64,000 nucleotides of DNA, taken from Bacteroidota bacterium (lineage in GTDB: Bacteria; Bacteroidota; Bacteroidia; 2-12-FULL-35-15). Below are positions 17,752 through 27,274 of this stretch, piece after piece. Numbering within the stretch: position 1 is the first letter of the stretch; every line of letters begins with the position of its first letter. The stretch spans positions 62,001 through 126,000 of the forward strand of contig CANJPX010000001.1 in assembly GCA_947476185.1 (NCBI GenBank), read 5' to 3'. The position numbers and the translations under genes are program-made. Under the pieces are notes generated by a model. That model saw only the letters and a program-made list of their open reading frames with translations, made no database searches and was not told the origin of the DNA.

Positions 17752-20700
17752 ATGAAAAAAAATAGTATGAAACGCATTTTAGACACTCTTTTCTCATCAA
17801 AACTTTCGATTGTTTTGCTTGTTATACTTGCAGTAGCAATGGCTACCGGTACATTTGTCGAGGATAAATATGACACAGAAACAGCCAGAGCCATTATTTA
17901 TAATACAAAATGGTTTGAGTTTTTGTTTTTGTTGCTGGCCTTTAATTTCATAGGGCATATTAAGATGTACAATATGCTTCGCAGGGAAAAAATAAGCGGC
18001 TTAATTTTTCACCTTGCTTTTGTGGTAATGATATTTGGAGCCGGAATCACGCGCTATTTTGGTTTTGAAGGAAGTATGAGTATCCGGGAAGGCGAGTCCT
18101 CAAATATTCTGTATAGCTCTGAACCATATTTGAAAATTTCAGCAATAGATAAGGGCAGCAATTTCAGTAAAGATTTTAAGTTAAATTTTGGAGAATATGC
18201 AGATAATTCATTTCATACAGAGATCCCTTCTTCTGAGAACGGAAACATTGAAATCAACTGTAAAGATTTTATAAAAAATGCAGCTGAATCGACCGAAGAA
18301 AACGTTGCCGGCGGAGTAGATTTGTTGGAGCTAATTGTGGCTACAAATATAGGGAGAGAAAGGTTTTTTGTTGAAAAGGGCGAAATTAAAAGTTTTGGAA
18401 ATATTACTATTGCTTATGATAACGACAAAGCAGAAGGAGCCCTTCAGGTTTCTGATAAAAGCGGTCAGTTACAATTGATTTCTCCGTATGAAATTATTCG
18501 TACTACAATGGCCGAAACTGTCAGCGACACAATACTGAAAGATTCTTTAACAGAGTTTAAAAGTAGATGTGTTTATTCTACGCAAGGTGTCGTGTTTGTG
18601 TTTAAGGATTTTCATAAAAGTGCCATTAAAAAAATTGTTTCTTCAACAAAAGAAGAATCAGGGTTTGATGCATTGATGTTTGATGTTACCATCAAAGGTA
18701 AAAAACACGAAGTTCCACTGATGTTTTCTCCGGGCCAAGTTGCCGATTTCCGTGAATTTGAATTTGATGGATTAAAAATTAAAATGGCGTATGGGAAAAA
18801 TCCTATTGAGTTGCCCTTTTCTATTCACCTGAATGATTTTATTTTGGAACGATATGCCGGATCACAAAGCCCTTCCTCTTATGCCAGTGAAGTAACAGTT
18901 GTTGATAGTCGCAATGGCACAACTTTAAACCATAGAATTTATATGAATAATATTTTGGATTATGATAATTATAGATTTTTTCAATCATCCTATGACCCTG
19001 ACGAAAAAGGGACTGTCTTGTCTGTGAATCACGATTTCTGGGGCACATGGGTTTCCTATTTGGGGTATTTTCTTCTTGCAGCAGGATTTATTTTGACATT
19101 GTTCAACAAACATTCACGCTTCCTGATGTTACGGAGAGGCATCGTTGACATCAGAAAAGAAAGAAAGGCCGGAATATTGACAATCGCTTTGCTAATGGGA
19201 TTCAGTTCTTTTGTGAATTCACAAAATCAGAGTCTTCCTATTGTTGATGCAACACATGCCGACAAGTTTGGTCACTTGATCACGCAAACAGTTGATGGAC
19301 GATTTGAGCCTTTGAATTCTTTGGCGTACGATGTTCTTCACAAAGTTACCCGTAAGGATAATTTTAAAATTGAAGGGAAAGGGGAGGCAGATGCGATGCA
19401 GACTTTTCTTGATATGATGGTTGATCCCGAGTTCTGGAAACAACAAAAAATTATTTACATCAAAGAACAATCTGTCAGAGATGTTCTTGGACTCAATACA
19501 AAAGAGGCATCATTTCTTGATTTTTTTGACCAGGATGGAAAGTATAAATTACAAAATTATGCTGATGAAGCATTCAGGAAAAAGCCTGTTGAGCAAAATA
19601 ATTTTGACAAGGAAGTAATTAAACTTGATGAACGTGCAAATGTTTTAATGATGACATTTCAGGGAAGTATTCTGAAAATATTTCCAGAACAAGGCATGCC
19701 TACTAGTAAATGGATAAGTTGGGATGAACCTGCTGCTGTTGTGCCATTGGGTGGAGTATTAAATGTAATTAATCAGGATCTACAGTTGCAAACATTGAAT
19801 TGTGCCGGCATCATGCAAATCTATATGAAAGATGTTTTTGAAGCGAAAACATCTGGCGAATATTCAAAAGCAGACAAGGTGCTAAGATATATTTCAAGTA
19901 TTCAAAAGCAAAGTGCCTCAGCAAACATTTTACCATCAGAAACAAAAATTAATGCAGAAATATTTTATAATAAAGCTCAAATATTTATTATGCTGAAAAA
20001 TGTATATGCGGTGTTAAGCATATTTCTTCTTTTGCTTGCTTTTATTGATAATGTGAGAATGAAAAAAAGTAAGATCGTAAGCATGCTGCTTAACATTTGT
20101 ATTGTGCTTTTGGGAGCGGCATTTCTATATCAAACTTTTGGTATGGCACTTAGAAGCTATTTGCTTGGTTACGCGCCTTGGAGTAATGGCTATGAAGCAC
20201 TAATATTGGTGTCCTGGGGAACATTATTAGCAGGATTTAGTTTTGTACGGTATTCAAAAATAACCCTGGCAGCTACTGCTTTGCTTGCATTTTTTATTTT
20301 AATGACAGCAGGTCACAGCAGTTATGACCCACAGTTGACAAATTTAACGCCGGTTTTAAAATCATATTGGCTCATTATTCACGTTGCCGTTCTCACTATC
20401 AGTTACGGATTTTTAGGATTAGGTTTTATTCTCGGCATCATGAATTTGTTTATCTACTTATTCAAAACAAAGAAAAATCATGAACGACTCGATCTGCTGA
20501 TCTTTGAACTGACCTATATTAACGAAATGAATTTAACAATTGGACTTGTTTTGGCAACTGTAGGAACGTTTCTTGGTGGTGTTTGGGCAAACGAGTCTTG
20601 GGGAAGATATTGGGGATGGGATGCGAAGGAAACATGGGCACTCGTAATTGTTATTACGTACACTATTTTACTTCACCTGAGGTTTATTCCTAAGCTAAAT

Positions 20701-20931
20701 AGAAAGTATTTTTTCAATGTAGCATCCGTATTTAGTTTTGGTAGTGTGTTGATGACATTTTTTGGTGTGAATTATTTTTTATCAAAAGGAATGCATAGTT
20801 ATGGTGCAGGCGACCACGCGATATTTCCGCTATGGGCATGGATTCTAATAGGTTCGATTATACTGCTTATGATAGGAGCGAAAATTAAAGAAACAATGAT
20901 CGATAAATACATCGATTCACAAGAAAAATAA
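17752..20931 (+). CDS. Cytochrome c maturation (System II) ResB-CcsA fusion protein
   Basis: The 1059-residue protein fuses both halves of the System II haem lyase, which moves haem across the inner membrane and attaches it to CXXCH motifs. The N-terminal ResB/CcsB part has early helices (SIVLLVILAVAMATGTFVED), then a large periplasmic domain to about residue 425. The middle (about 485-745) is periplasmic and holds FGHLITQTVDGRFEPLNSLA, as in other fused proteins. The CcsA part follows: LGYAPWSNGYEALILVSWG, His855 (TAGHSSYDP), the WWD haem-binding domain at 944-963 (including WGRYWGWDAKETWAL) and His1015 (KGMHSYG). All key residues are present. Given 44 haem motifs in this window, it is the obvious maturation machine. 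The next gene starts 44 bp downstream. Confidence 0.95.
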   Translation: MKKNSMKRILDTLFSSKLSIVLLVILAVAMATGTFVEDKYDTETARAIIYNTKWFEFLFLLLAFNFIGHIKMYNMLRREKISGLIFHLAFVVMIFGAGITRYFGFEGSMSIREGESSNILYSSEPYLKISAIDKGSNFSKDFKLNFGEYADNSFHTEIPSSENGNIEINCKDFIKNAAESTEENVAGGVDLLELIVATNIGRERFFVEKGEIKSFGNITIAYDNDKAEGALQVSDKSGQLQLISPYEIIRTTMAETVSDTILKDSLTEFKSRCVYSTQGVVFVFKDFHKSAIKKIVSSTKEESGFDALMFDVTIKGKKHEVPLMFSPGQVADFREFEFDGLKIKMAYGKNPIELPFSIHLNDFILERYAGSQSPSSYASEVTVVDSRNGTTLNHRIYMNNILDYDNYRFFQSSYDPDEKGTVLSVNHDFWGTWVSYLGYFLLAAGFILTLFNKHSRFLMLRRGIVDIRKERKAGILTIALLMGFSSFVNSQNQSLPIVDATHADKFGHLITQTVDGRFEPLNSLAYDVLHKVTRKDNFKIEGKGEADAMQTFLDMMVDPEFWKQQKIIYIKEQSVRDVLGLNTKEASFLDFFDQDGKYKLQNYADEAFRKKPVEQNNFDKEVIKLDERANVLMMTFQGSILKIFPEQGMPTSKWISWDEPAAVVPLGGVLNVINQDLQLQTLNCAGIMQIYMKDVFEAKTSGEYSKADKVLRYISSIQKQSASANILPSETKINAEIFYNKAQIFIMLKNVYAVLSIFLLLLAFIDNVRMKKSKIVSMLLNICIVLLGAAFLYQTFGMALRSYLLGYAPWSNGYEALILVSWGTLLAGFSFVRYSKITLAATALLAFFILMTAGHSSYDPQLTNLTPVLKSYWLIIHVAVLTISYGFLGLGFILGIMNLFIYLFKTKKNHERLDLLIFELTYINEMNLTIGLVLATVGTFLGGVWANESWGRYWGWDAKETWALVIVITYTILLHLRFIPKLNRKYFFNVASVFSFGSVLMTFFGVNYFLSKGMHSYGAGDHAIFPLWAWILIGSIILLMIGAKIKETMIDKYIDSQEK

Positions 20932-20975
20932 AAAAGTTCATTTTAAGAATTATTAATATCTAACAAAAAAATAAT

Positions 20976-22007
20976 ATGAAAAAGTTAATGTTTATTGTAG
21001 TAACAGTTGGATTGTTTTCAGCATGTGGATCGAATTCAGATCAAACAGTCCCTGTAGGAGTTCACACAGTTGTGGTTACAGAAGTACTACAAACAACCCA
21101 ATATACTTATTTGCATGTAAAAGAAGGTAATTTGGAACCTTGGTTGGCTGTAGCTAAAATGCAAGCGAATGTAGGTGATACTTATTATTATGGAAATAGC
21201 TTATCAATGCCTGATTTTCAGAGCAAAGAACTAAACAGAACGTTTAAGGAAGTTTTATTCTTAGACAATTTAAGTACTAGTCCAAATATTCCGGTAGCGA
21301 ACAATGCAGCAACTGAAAATGGAGCTCAGCTGGCAAATGGTGCTCCAAATATGAATGCTGAAATGGGAACAAATTTAGCTCCTCCAAGTGTGGAGCGATC
21401 TATTGTTGCTAAAGAAGTATTGCAAACACCTCAATATACATATATCCTAGGAACGGAAGGCAAAACAGAATTTTGGGTTGCTGCAAAAAAATTAGAGGCA
21501 AAAGTTGGTGACACCTATTATTTCACGGGAGGTTTACCGATGACAAAATTTGAGAGTAAAGAATTAAAAAGAACTTTTGATGAAGTTTTATTTCTTGATA
21601 ATATTTTGACTACGCCTTCTGCGAATGCCGCTGTAAGCGACCCAAACTCACAAACGCAATCAACAGGTTCAGCCATCCCGGTTGAGAAAAAGGACGTTAC
21701 AATTAAACATGATAAAGGGGAATTGACGATTGCTTCTTTATTTCAAAATAAAAAATTACATGTCGGGAAAACAGTCAAAATAAAAGGCCAGGTTGCAAAA
21801 TTTACACCTGGAATTATGAAAAAGAATTGGATTCACCTTCAGGATGGAACAGACTTTTCTGGCAAATTTGATTTAACCATTACAACTGATCAGGAAGTAA
21901 AAGTAGGTGACAACATCACCCTTGAAGGTGTAATTTCTTTGGATAAAGATTTTGGCTATGGCTACTTCTATGATGTTATTATGGAAGATGCAAAACTTAT
22001 AAAATAA
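20976..22007 (+). CDS. Lipoprotein with two NrfJ-like domains and an OB-fold-like domain
   Basis: The 343-residue protein has a lipoprotein signal ending FSACGSN (Cys17). Two repeats of about 75 residues follow (about 28-105 and 145-215). Each has QYTYLHVKEG or QYTYILGTEG, then a W-containing strand (WLAVAKM, WVAAKKL), VGDTYYY/F, and then MxxFxSKELxRTFxEVLFLDN. This is the pattern of NrfJ-related periplasmic proteins that accompany multihaem cytochromes. The C-terminal 100 residues look like an OB-fold (LHVGKTVKIKGQVAKF, MKKNWIHLQDGT, VGDNITLEGVI). Its position directly after the ResB-CcsA gene supports a role in cytochrome c biogenesis or protection, but its activity is unknown. A paralogue lies at 36788-37765. 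Confidence 0.8.
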   Translation: MKKLMFIVVTVGLFSACGSNSDQTVPVGVHTVVVTEVLQTTQYTYLHVKEGNLEPWLAVAKMQANVGDTYYYGNSLSMPDFQSKELNRTFKEVLFLDNLSTSPNIPVANNAATENGAQLANGAPNMNAEMGTNLAPPSVERSIVAKEVLQTPQYTYILGTEGKTEFWVAAKKLEAKVGDTYYFTGGLPMTKFESKELKRTFDEVLFLDNILTTPSANAAVSDPNSQTQSTGSAIPVEKKDVTIKHDKGELTIASLFQNKKLHVGKTVKIKGQVAKFTPGIMKKNWIHLQDGTDFSGKFDLTITTDQEVKVGDNITLEGVISLDKDFGYGYFYDVIMEDAKLIK

Positions 22008-22025
22008 CATAAAAAATATAACAAC

Positions 22026-22628
22026 ATGTTACATAAAATTTTATTTGGTGTTTTTTGTATAATTGGGCTGACCTTTTTTTCATGCAATGGAGATGAAGGA
22101 AAGAAAAACGATGTTTCATCCACTCCAACGAATTCTTCCATTCCGTCTGTTCAAATGACTCCCTCAAATGATCTTGCATTAATTGAAAAAAAGTTTGAAC
22201 AAGATTCATTAAATTATGAACTAAGGTCTGTGTTAGCCGCTAATTATTATTCCTCTGGCATTTTAGAAAAAGCAGCCTATCATTTTTTAAGGGTCTATGA
22301 ACATGATAATAAGAACCTAATTGCTTTAAGCGACTTAGGAAATATTTATTATGATAGCCAGCAATTCGATAAGGCTATTAAATTTTATGAAAAGGCGCTT
22401 GAACTCGATCCTAAAAACATTAATATGAAATGTGATTTGGCGACTTGTTACATGAATATTAACAAACTTAACAAGGCCATTGAGATATTGAATGAAAATA
22501 TTAAAGTCGATTATAATCATGCTCAATCACATTATAATCTATCTGTAATTCTGAAGAAAAGTGGTAAAATGTCCGAAGCTGAGGAAGAAATGAAAGTGTA
22601 TGAAAAATTAAAATTGGGGGTCAATTAG
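22026..22628 (+). CDS. TPR lipoprotein
   Basis: The 200-residue protein has a lipoprotein signal with LTFFSCNG (Cys20), a low-complexity linker and then about three TPR units from residue 70 to 195: LIALSDLGNIYYDSQQFDKA, then IKFYEKALELDPKN, and HAQSHYNLSVILKKSGKMSE. TPR lipoproteins of this kind act as scaffolds; in cytochrome maturation the NrfG/CcmI TPR proteins hold the apocytochrome, and its place 18 bp after the NrfJ-like gene suggests a comparable task (inference). It ends the ccsBA operon; a 71-bp gap precedes the glycan cluster on the same strand. Confidence 0.82.
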   Translation: MLHKILFGVFCIIGLTFFSCNGDEGKKNDVSSTPTNSSIPSVQMTPSNDLALIEKKFEQDSLNYELRSVLAANYYSSGILEKAAYHFLRVYEHDNKNLIALSDLGNIYYDSQQFDKAIKFYEKALELDPKNINMKCDLATCYMNINKLNKAIEILNENIKVDYNHAQSHYNLSVILKKSGKMSEAEEEMKVYEKLKLGVN

Positions 22629-22699
22629 TTTTGCTGCGGATCCATTAATTTATAGCAACGAAATATTTCTTGCTAAAATTATAGTTAACAAAAAGTTTA

Positions 22700-23494
22700 A
22701 TGTTAAATTTTACTTCTCATAAAAAAAGCCTACGGTTAAAGATTTTAGAATTATACTATACTTCTAATGCCGGTCATATAGGGTGTTCTCTAAGCTGTAT
22801 TGATATTCTTATAGCAATTTTCCTTAAACTGAAAAACAAGAATGATGTTTTCATTCTTTCTAAAGGGCATGCAGCAGCAGCCTTGTATTCTTGTTTAAAT
22901 GAAATAGGAGAAATTTCAACAAAGGAATTAGATACGTATTACAAAGACGGAACGAAACTTCCTGCTCATCCTGCACCAAATACGTTTAAAGAAATACCTT
23001 TTGCAACAGGTTCATTAGGACACGGCTTCCCGCTAGCTGCAGGAATTGCAAAAGCAAAAAAAATAAAAAGAGAAAATGATTTTGTTTTTGTATTAATGTC
23101 TGATGGCGATACAAATGAAGGAACAACTTGGGAGACCGCCCATTTTTCATCAAAAAATGAATTGAATAATTTAATAGTAATCATTGATAAAAATAAAATA
23201 CAGGGATTTAATAAAAGTGTTGATGTTATTGGGGATACCGCTCAAAAAGAAAAATGGGAGTTAATGGGTTTTGAAGTTGTTGAGATTATTGACGGGCACG
23301 ATATTTCTGAAATTGTTAATTCGGTAGAATTGCTTAAATCAAATGATACTATTAAACCTAAGCTTTTAATTGCAAATACCGTTAAAGGTAAAGGAGTTTC
23401 TTATATGGAAAACACCATTGATTGGCACTATTGGCCGATGAACAAAGAGCAATATACTCAAGCAGTAAAAGAAATAAACGAAAAATATGCGTAA
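22700..23494 (+). CDS. Transketolase, N-terminal (TPP-binding) subunit
   Basis: The 264-residue protein is the first half of a split transketolase. It has the KGHAAAALYS and LGHGFPLAAGIAKAKK segments, and the TPP/Mg signature SDGDTNEGTTWETAHF (134-149) followed by NLIVIIDKNKIQ and the late KGKGVSYME. Its coding sequence overlaps the C-terminal subunit gene by 8 bp, so the two are translated together. Split transketolases in polysaccharide clusters are often dedicated to making a special sugar rather than serving the pentose phosphate pathway. Here it is the first gene of a run of plus-strand glycan genes ending at 35065. The exact sugar substrate is unknown. Confidence 0.92.
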   Translation: MLNFTSHKKSLRLKILELYYTSNAGHIGCSLSCIDILIAIFLKLKNKNDVFILSKGHAAAALYSCLNEIGEISTKELDTYYKDGTKLPAHPAPNTFKEIPFATGSLGHGFPLAAGIAKAKKIKRENDFVFVLMSDGDTNEGTTWETAHFSSKNELNNLIVIIDKNKIQGFNKSVDVIGDTAQKEKWELMGFEVVEIIDGHDISEIVNSVELLKSNDTIKPKLLIANTVKGKGVSYMENTIDWHYWPMNKEQYTQAVKEINEKYA

Positions 23495-24401
23495 ACTATT
23501 TTCTCCATTGGTTAAATCTTTAGTTAATAAGGAGCCTAAGACCGTATTTCTTACTGGAGATCTAGGGTTTAATGCTCTTGAAGAAGTGCGGGAGTTGATG
23601 GGAGAACGATTTATTAATGTTGGGGTGGCAGAACAAAGTATGGTGTCTATTGCTGCCGGTATCGCTAAAGAAGGATTTCAGGTGTTTTGTTACAGCATTG
23701 CTCCATTTGTTACTTTCAGGTGTTTAGAACAAATCAGGAATGATGTCTGTTTTCATAACCTTCCGGTTTATTTAATTGGTAATGGTGGTGGATATGGATA
23801 TGGCGTAATGGGTTCTTCACATCATGCTATTGAAGATGTTGCTGTTTTATCGGGTTTGCCGAATATGCATTGCTATATTCCTTCCTTTAGTGAAGATGTA
23901 GCAACTTGTTTCAATGATATGACTTCTATGAAAAGACCCGCTTATTTGCGGCTCGGTTTAGCAAAACCTAATGTTTTCCCAAGTAATTTAAATGAGTTTT
24001 TTTACAATCTTACAAGTTGCAAAAATCCTAAAATTACAGTAGCTGCTTCCGGACCTGTAATAAGTAATGTATATGAAGCAATCAAAAATTCCGGATTAAC
24101 CCAACACGTTGAGGTGTTTAACATTTCAAAAATTCCTTATTCAAAACTAACACAGGATTTCATTAATAGCATTCTATCAACAAAAAAATTAGTAATTGCT
24201 GAAGAGCATATCAGTATTGGAGGCTTAGGTCAACAAATTGCACACGATATTTTAAAAGCCGGAATCCAACTAGATTATTTCGAAACACTTTTTGCAAAAG
24301 GTTATCCTGATGGGCTATACGGCAGCCAACAATTTCATTTGAAACAATCGGGTCTTGATATTGATAATATTTCAACACTACTTAAACAACAACTAGTATA
24401 G
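23487..24401 (+). CDS. Transketolase, C-terminal (pyrimidine-binding) subunit
   Basis: The 304-residue protein is the second half of the split transketolase. It contains TGDLGFNALEEVRE, the activating glutamate region FINVGVAEQSMVSIAAGIAK, then VFCYSIAPFVTFRCLEQIR and the DP-like end KLVIAEEHISIGGLGQQIA. It should pair with the 22700 product to form the active tetramer-like enzyme that uses TPP to transfer a two-carbon ketol unit. The start ATG is inside the preceding gene, and its stop abuts the next ATG directly (TAG then ATG), showing tight translational coupling to the epimerase-glycosyltransferase gene. Confidence 0.92.
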   Translation: MRKLFSPLVKSLVNKEPKTVFLTGDLGFNALEEVRELMGERFINVGVAEQSMVSIAAGIAKEGFQVFCYSIAPFVTFRCLEQIRNDVCFHNLPVYLIGNGGGYGYGVMGSSHHAIEDVAVLSGLPNMHCYIPSFSEDVATCFNDMTSMKRPAYLRLGLAKPNVFPSNLNEFFYNLTSCKNPKITVAASGPVISNVYEAIKNSGLTQHVEVFNISKIPYSKLTQDFINSILSTKKLVIAEEHISIGGLGQQIAHDILKAGIQLDYFETLFAKGYPDGLYGSQQFHLKQSGLDIDNISTLLKQQLV

Positions 24402-26399
24402 ATGGCAGAAGAATCGACATACGCGAAGCTTACTTTACATGAAAAGATTCAAGATCTGGAAGGGCCAATATTTATTTTTGGAGCAAGTGGGTTTATAGGT
24501 GCGAATATGATTGAGGCTTTGATTGAGCATCGTAAAGACTATTATGCAGTAACACATGATTCGAATGTTGCCTGGCGTTTGCGCTTATTAAATGTTCCAT
24601 TTGATAATATTGTACACTGCGATATTACTTCTAAATATTCTGTAGACTCGGTTTTTGAAAAATACAAACCAAAAACTATATTTAATTTTGCTGCGTATGG
24701 AGCCTACTCAAAGCAGAATGATGCTAACCTGATTCATGAAACAAATTACATCGGCACACTCAATATACTTCAGGCATCAACTAATATTAAATGCTATATT
24801 CATGCCGGATCAAGCTCTGAATACGGCACCAATTGCACGGCTCCGGATGAAGATGATAGATTGAGCCCGAATAGTCACTATGCTGTTTCAAAAGCATCTA
24901 CTAATTTTTTAATTGAATACTTTGCAAAGTATAATAACGTTCCTGCCATTAATTTACGCTTATATGCTATTTATGGGAAATGGGAAGAGCCGGATAGGCT
25001 TATTTCAAGGCTTATAGAGAGCATCCGAAAAAAAGAATTACCTCCATTGGTTTCACCGGATATTAGCAGAGATTTCATTCATGTTACCGATTGTGTTGAA
25101 GCATTTGCGGATGCGGCACTTAATATGAAGCCTGAAATATATGGTCATTCATTTAACATTGCATCCGGCAAAAAAGTAACCATTGGCGAACTGGTAGATT
25201 TAAGTGTGAAAGAGTTTAATATTCCTATTGTACCGAAATGGAACACGATGGGAAACCGAAATTGGGATTTGAAGGAATGGTACGGAAATCCAAGTAAAAC
25301 AAATGCGCAACTAAAATGGACTAATAAAATTAGTTTGCTGGAAGGATTGCAGCAAACGATTGATTGGCAAAATAGTATGAATTACGAAGCTACTATTCTA
25401 CCATCTTTCGAGAACAAACAGGCGAACAGAAAAATTACGTGTGTAATCGCCTGTTATCTGGATGCTCAAGCCATTCCCTTCATGTACGAGCGGTTGGTGA
25501 AAATGTTTAGCGAAATAAAAGTTCGTTACGAAATTATTTTTGTGAATGATTGCTCACCTGATAATACCGAAGATGTAATTGAAAAAATTTGTAACCTCGA
25601 TTCAAATGTAATTGGGATAACTCATTCTCGGAATTTTGGTTCGCAATCAGCCTTTCTTAGTGGTATGCAAATTGCAACCGGCGATGGAATTGTTTTGATG
25701 GATGGTGATTTGCAAGATCCACCGGAAGTAATTCCTAGTTTGTATGAAAAATGGATGGAGGGAAATGATGTAGTTTATGGTGTGAGGATAAAAAGAGAAA
25801 TGTCATTTTTTAGGGGATTAATCTACAAAGCTTTTTACAGAATTTTCAGTTCCTTATCATACGTAAAAATCCCTGTTGATGCAGGCGATTTTTCTATCAT
25901 TGATAGAAAGGTAGTGAAGGAGCTAATCAAGTTACCTGAAACAGAGCAGTTTTTGAGGGGTCTCAGAGCATGGGTAGGATTTAAGCAAGTGGGAGTTCCT
26001 TATTTGCGACCGGAAAGAATGTTTGGTGTTTCCACAAATAATTGGAGAAAAAATGTAGCATGGGCTAAGAAAGCTATTTTTTCATTTAGCTTTTTGCCAT
26101 TAGAGCTCCTAAGTTTTATTGGCGTTATACTAACCGGAGTATCATTTCTTGCCTTGATTATACAGGTTATCTTGAGGTTTGTTTTGCCAAATGCTCCTCA
26201 AGGATTTACCACTGTAATTGTTTTGGTTTTGTTTTTTGGAGGGGTACAATTGCTGGCAATATCGATCATTGGAGAATATATTAGTAAAATATTTGAAGAG
26301 ACGAAGAAGCGGCCCAAATTTATAAGAACTGCGATAAGAAAAGGAAGAAAGCTATATAACACAGCTGATAAAATTGAAGAATTTATAAGTGAAAATTAA
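24402..26399 (+). CDS. Fusion of NAD-dependent sugar epimerase/dehydratase and GT2 polyprenyl-phosphate glycosyltransferase
   Basis: The 665-residue protein joins two enzymes. Residues about 20-335 are an extended SDR: nucleotide-binding IFIFGASGFIGANM, the Ser-Ser-Glu site in HAGSSSEYG, and the YAVSK catalytic pair near residue 160. Residues about 345-665 are a GT2 of the DPM1/ArnC type: ITCVIACYLD, IIFVNDCSPDNTED, HSRNFGSQSAFLSGM, the DGDLQDPP metal site near residue 435 and then RAWVGFKQ and two C-terminal transmembrane helices. The GT2 part would load a sugar onto a lipid carrier for membrane GT-C enzymes, and the SDR part would make its nucleotide sugar. These two activities are normally separate proteins, so the fusion suggests channelling of one sugar. 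Confidence 0.9.
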   Translation: MAEESTYAKLTLHEKIQDLEGPIFIFGASGFIGANMIEALIEHRKDYYAVTHDSNVAWRLRLLNVPFDNIVHCDITSKYSVDSVFEKYKPKTIFNFAAYGAYSKQNDANLIHETNYIGTLNILQASTNIKCYIHAGSSSEYGTNCTAPDEDDRLSPNSHYAVSKASTNFLIEYFAKYNNVPAINLRLYAIYGKWEEPDRLISRLIESIRKKELPPLVSPDISRDFIHVTDCVEAFADAALNMKPEIYGHSFNIASGKKVTIGELVDLSVKEFNIPIVPKWNTMGNRNWDLKEWYGNPSKTNAQLKWTNKISLLEGLQQTIDWQNSMNYEATILPSFENKQANRKITCVIACYLDAQAIPFMYERLVKMFSEIKVRYEIIFVNDCSPDNTEDVIEKICNLDSNVIGITHSRNFGSQSAFLSGMQIATGDGIVLMDGDLQDPPEVIPSLYEKWMEGNDVVYGVRIKREMSFFRGLIYKAFYRIFSSLSYVKIPVDAGDFSIIDRKVVKELIKLPETEQFLRGLRAWVGFKQVGVPYLRPERMFGVSTNNWRKNVAWAKKAIFSFSFLPLELLSFIGVILTGVSFLALIIQVILRFVLPNAPQGFTTVIVLVLFFGGVQLLAISIIGEYISKIFEETKKRPKFIRTAIRKGRKLYNTADKIEEFISEN

Positions 26400-26418
26400 G
26401 AAATAATTATTCAATAAG

Positions 26419-27135
26419 ATGGCATTGATTAAACAAAATGTAACTCAATTCGACTCAGATGTTGAAGAAAATGAAGGATACAAATACACTACAAATGCAA
26501 AGTATTCTTCGGTAGTCGCCAATAAAAGAATTATGGAGGAAATGTATAAAACGATTCCTTCAACAACAAAATCATTAATAGATATTGGTTGTGGCGATGG
26601 AACGTATACCAATGAAATTAAGCAAAAATATCCCCATATTGAAGTAACCGGAATTGATCCAAGTATTAAGGGAATAGCAATTGCGAAAAAGAAATATTCG
26701 AATATTACTTTTTCAGATATCAATATTTATGATGCAGAAAAAATTGCTGAAAAAAAATATGATTTATCAATTTTTAGTGGTGTTTTGCATCATATGAGCG
26801 ATCAGTTTCTGGCAATAAAAAATGCTAAATTGTTTTCGGATGAAATGTTAATCATTGAACCAAATGGTAATAATTTTATTTTGAAATGGATTGAAAAAAA
26901 CTCACAGTATCACATTGAACACGAAGAGCAGTCATTCAGCACAAAATTATTATCACAATGGTGTGTTGATAACGGGTGGGAAATAAAATCAGTCAATTAC
27001 ATTGGATTTGTTCCTTTCTTTTTCCCTACGTTACTCTCAAAGATTATTTATTTTTTTCAACCAATTTTAGAGAAATTACCAATAATTAGAAAATATTTAA
27101 GTGCACAAATAGTAATTTATTGTAAGAAGAAATAA
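26419..27135 (+). CDS. Class I SAM-dependent methyltransferase
   Basis: The 238-residue protein carries motif I as SLIDIGCGDGTYTNEI, an acidic ribose-binding position in VTGIDPS and the post-motif LSIFSGVLHHMSD. The C-terminus has a hydrophobic stretch, FVPFFFPTLLSKIIYFFQP, which may touch the membrane. It lies 19 bp after the epimerase-GT2 fusion. Methyltransferases in such clusters modify sugars or lipid-linked intermediates; the acceptor is unknown. Confidence 0.88.
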   Translation: MALIKQNVTQFDSDVEENEGYKYTTNAKYSSVVANKRIMEEMYKTIPSTTKSLIDIGCGDGTYTNEIKQKYPHIEVTGIDPSIKGIAIAKKKYSNITFSDINIYDAEKIAEKKYDLSIFSGVLHHMSDQFLAIKNAKLFSDEMLIIEPNGNNFILKWIEKNSQYHIEHEEQSFSTKLLSQWCVDNGWEIKSVNYIGFVPFFFPTLLSKIIYFFQPILEKLPIIRKYLSAQIVIYCKKK

Positions 27136-27274
27136 CTATTTGAATTCAAAAGGAATAACTGATTAAAAAAGACATGTTGTATATTGGTAAATAAACATAT
27201 TTTGCTGTTGGCTAATACAAACGAAATTGTCTGTTCAAAATGGCTACGCAGATTAAAAATAATTTTTTAATAAA

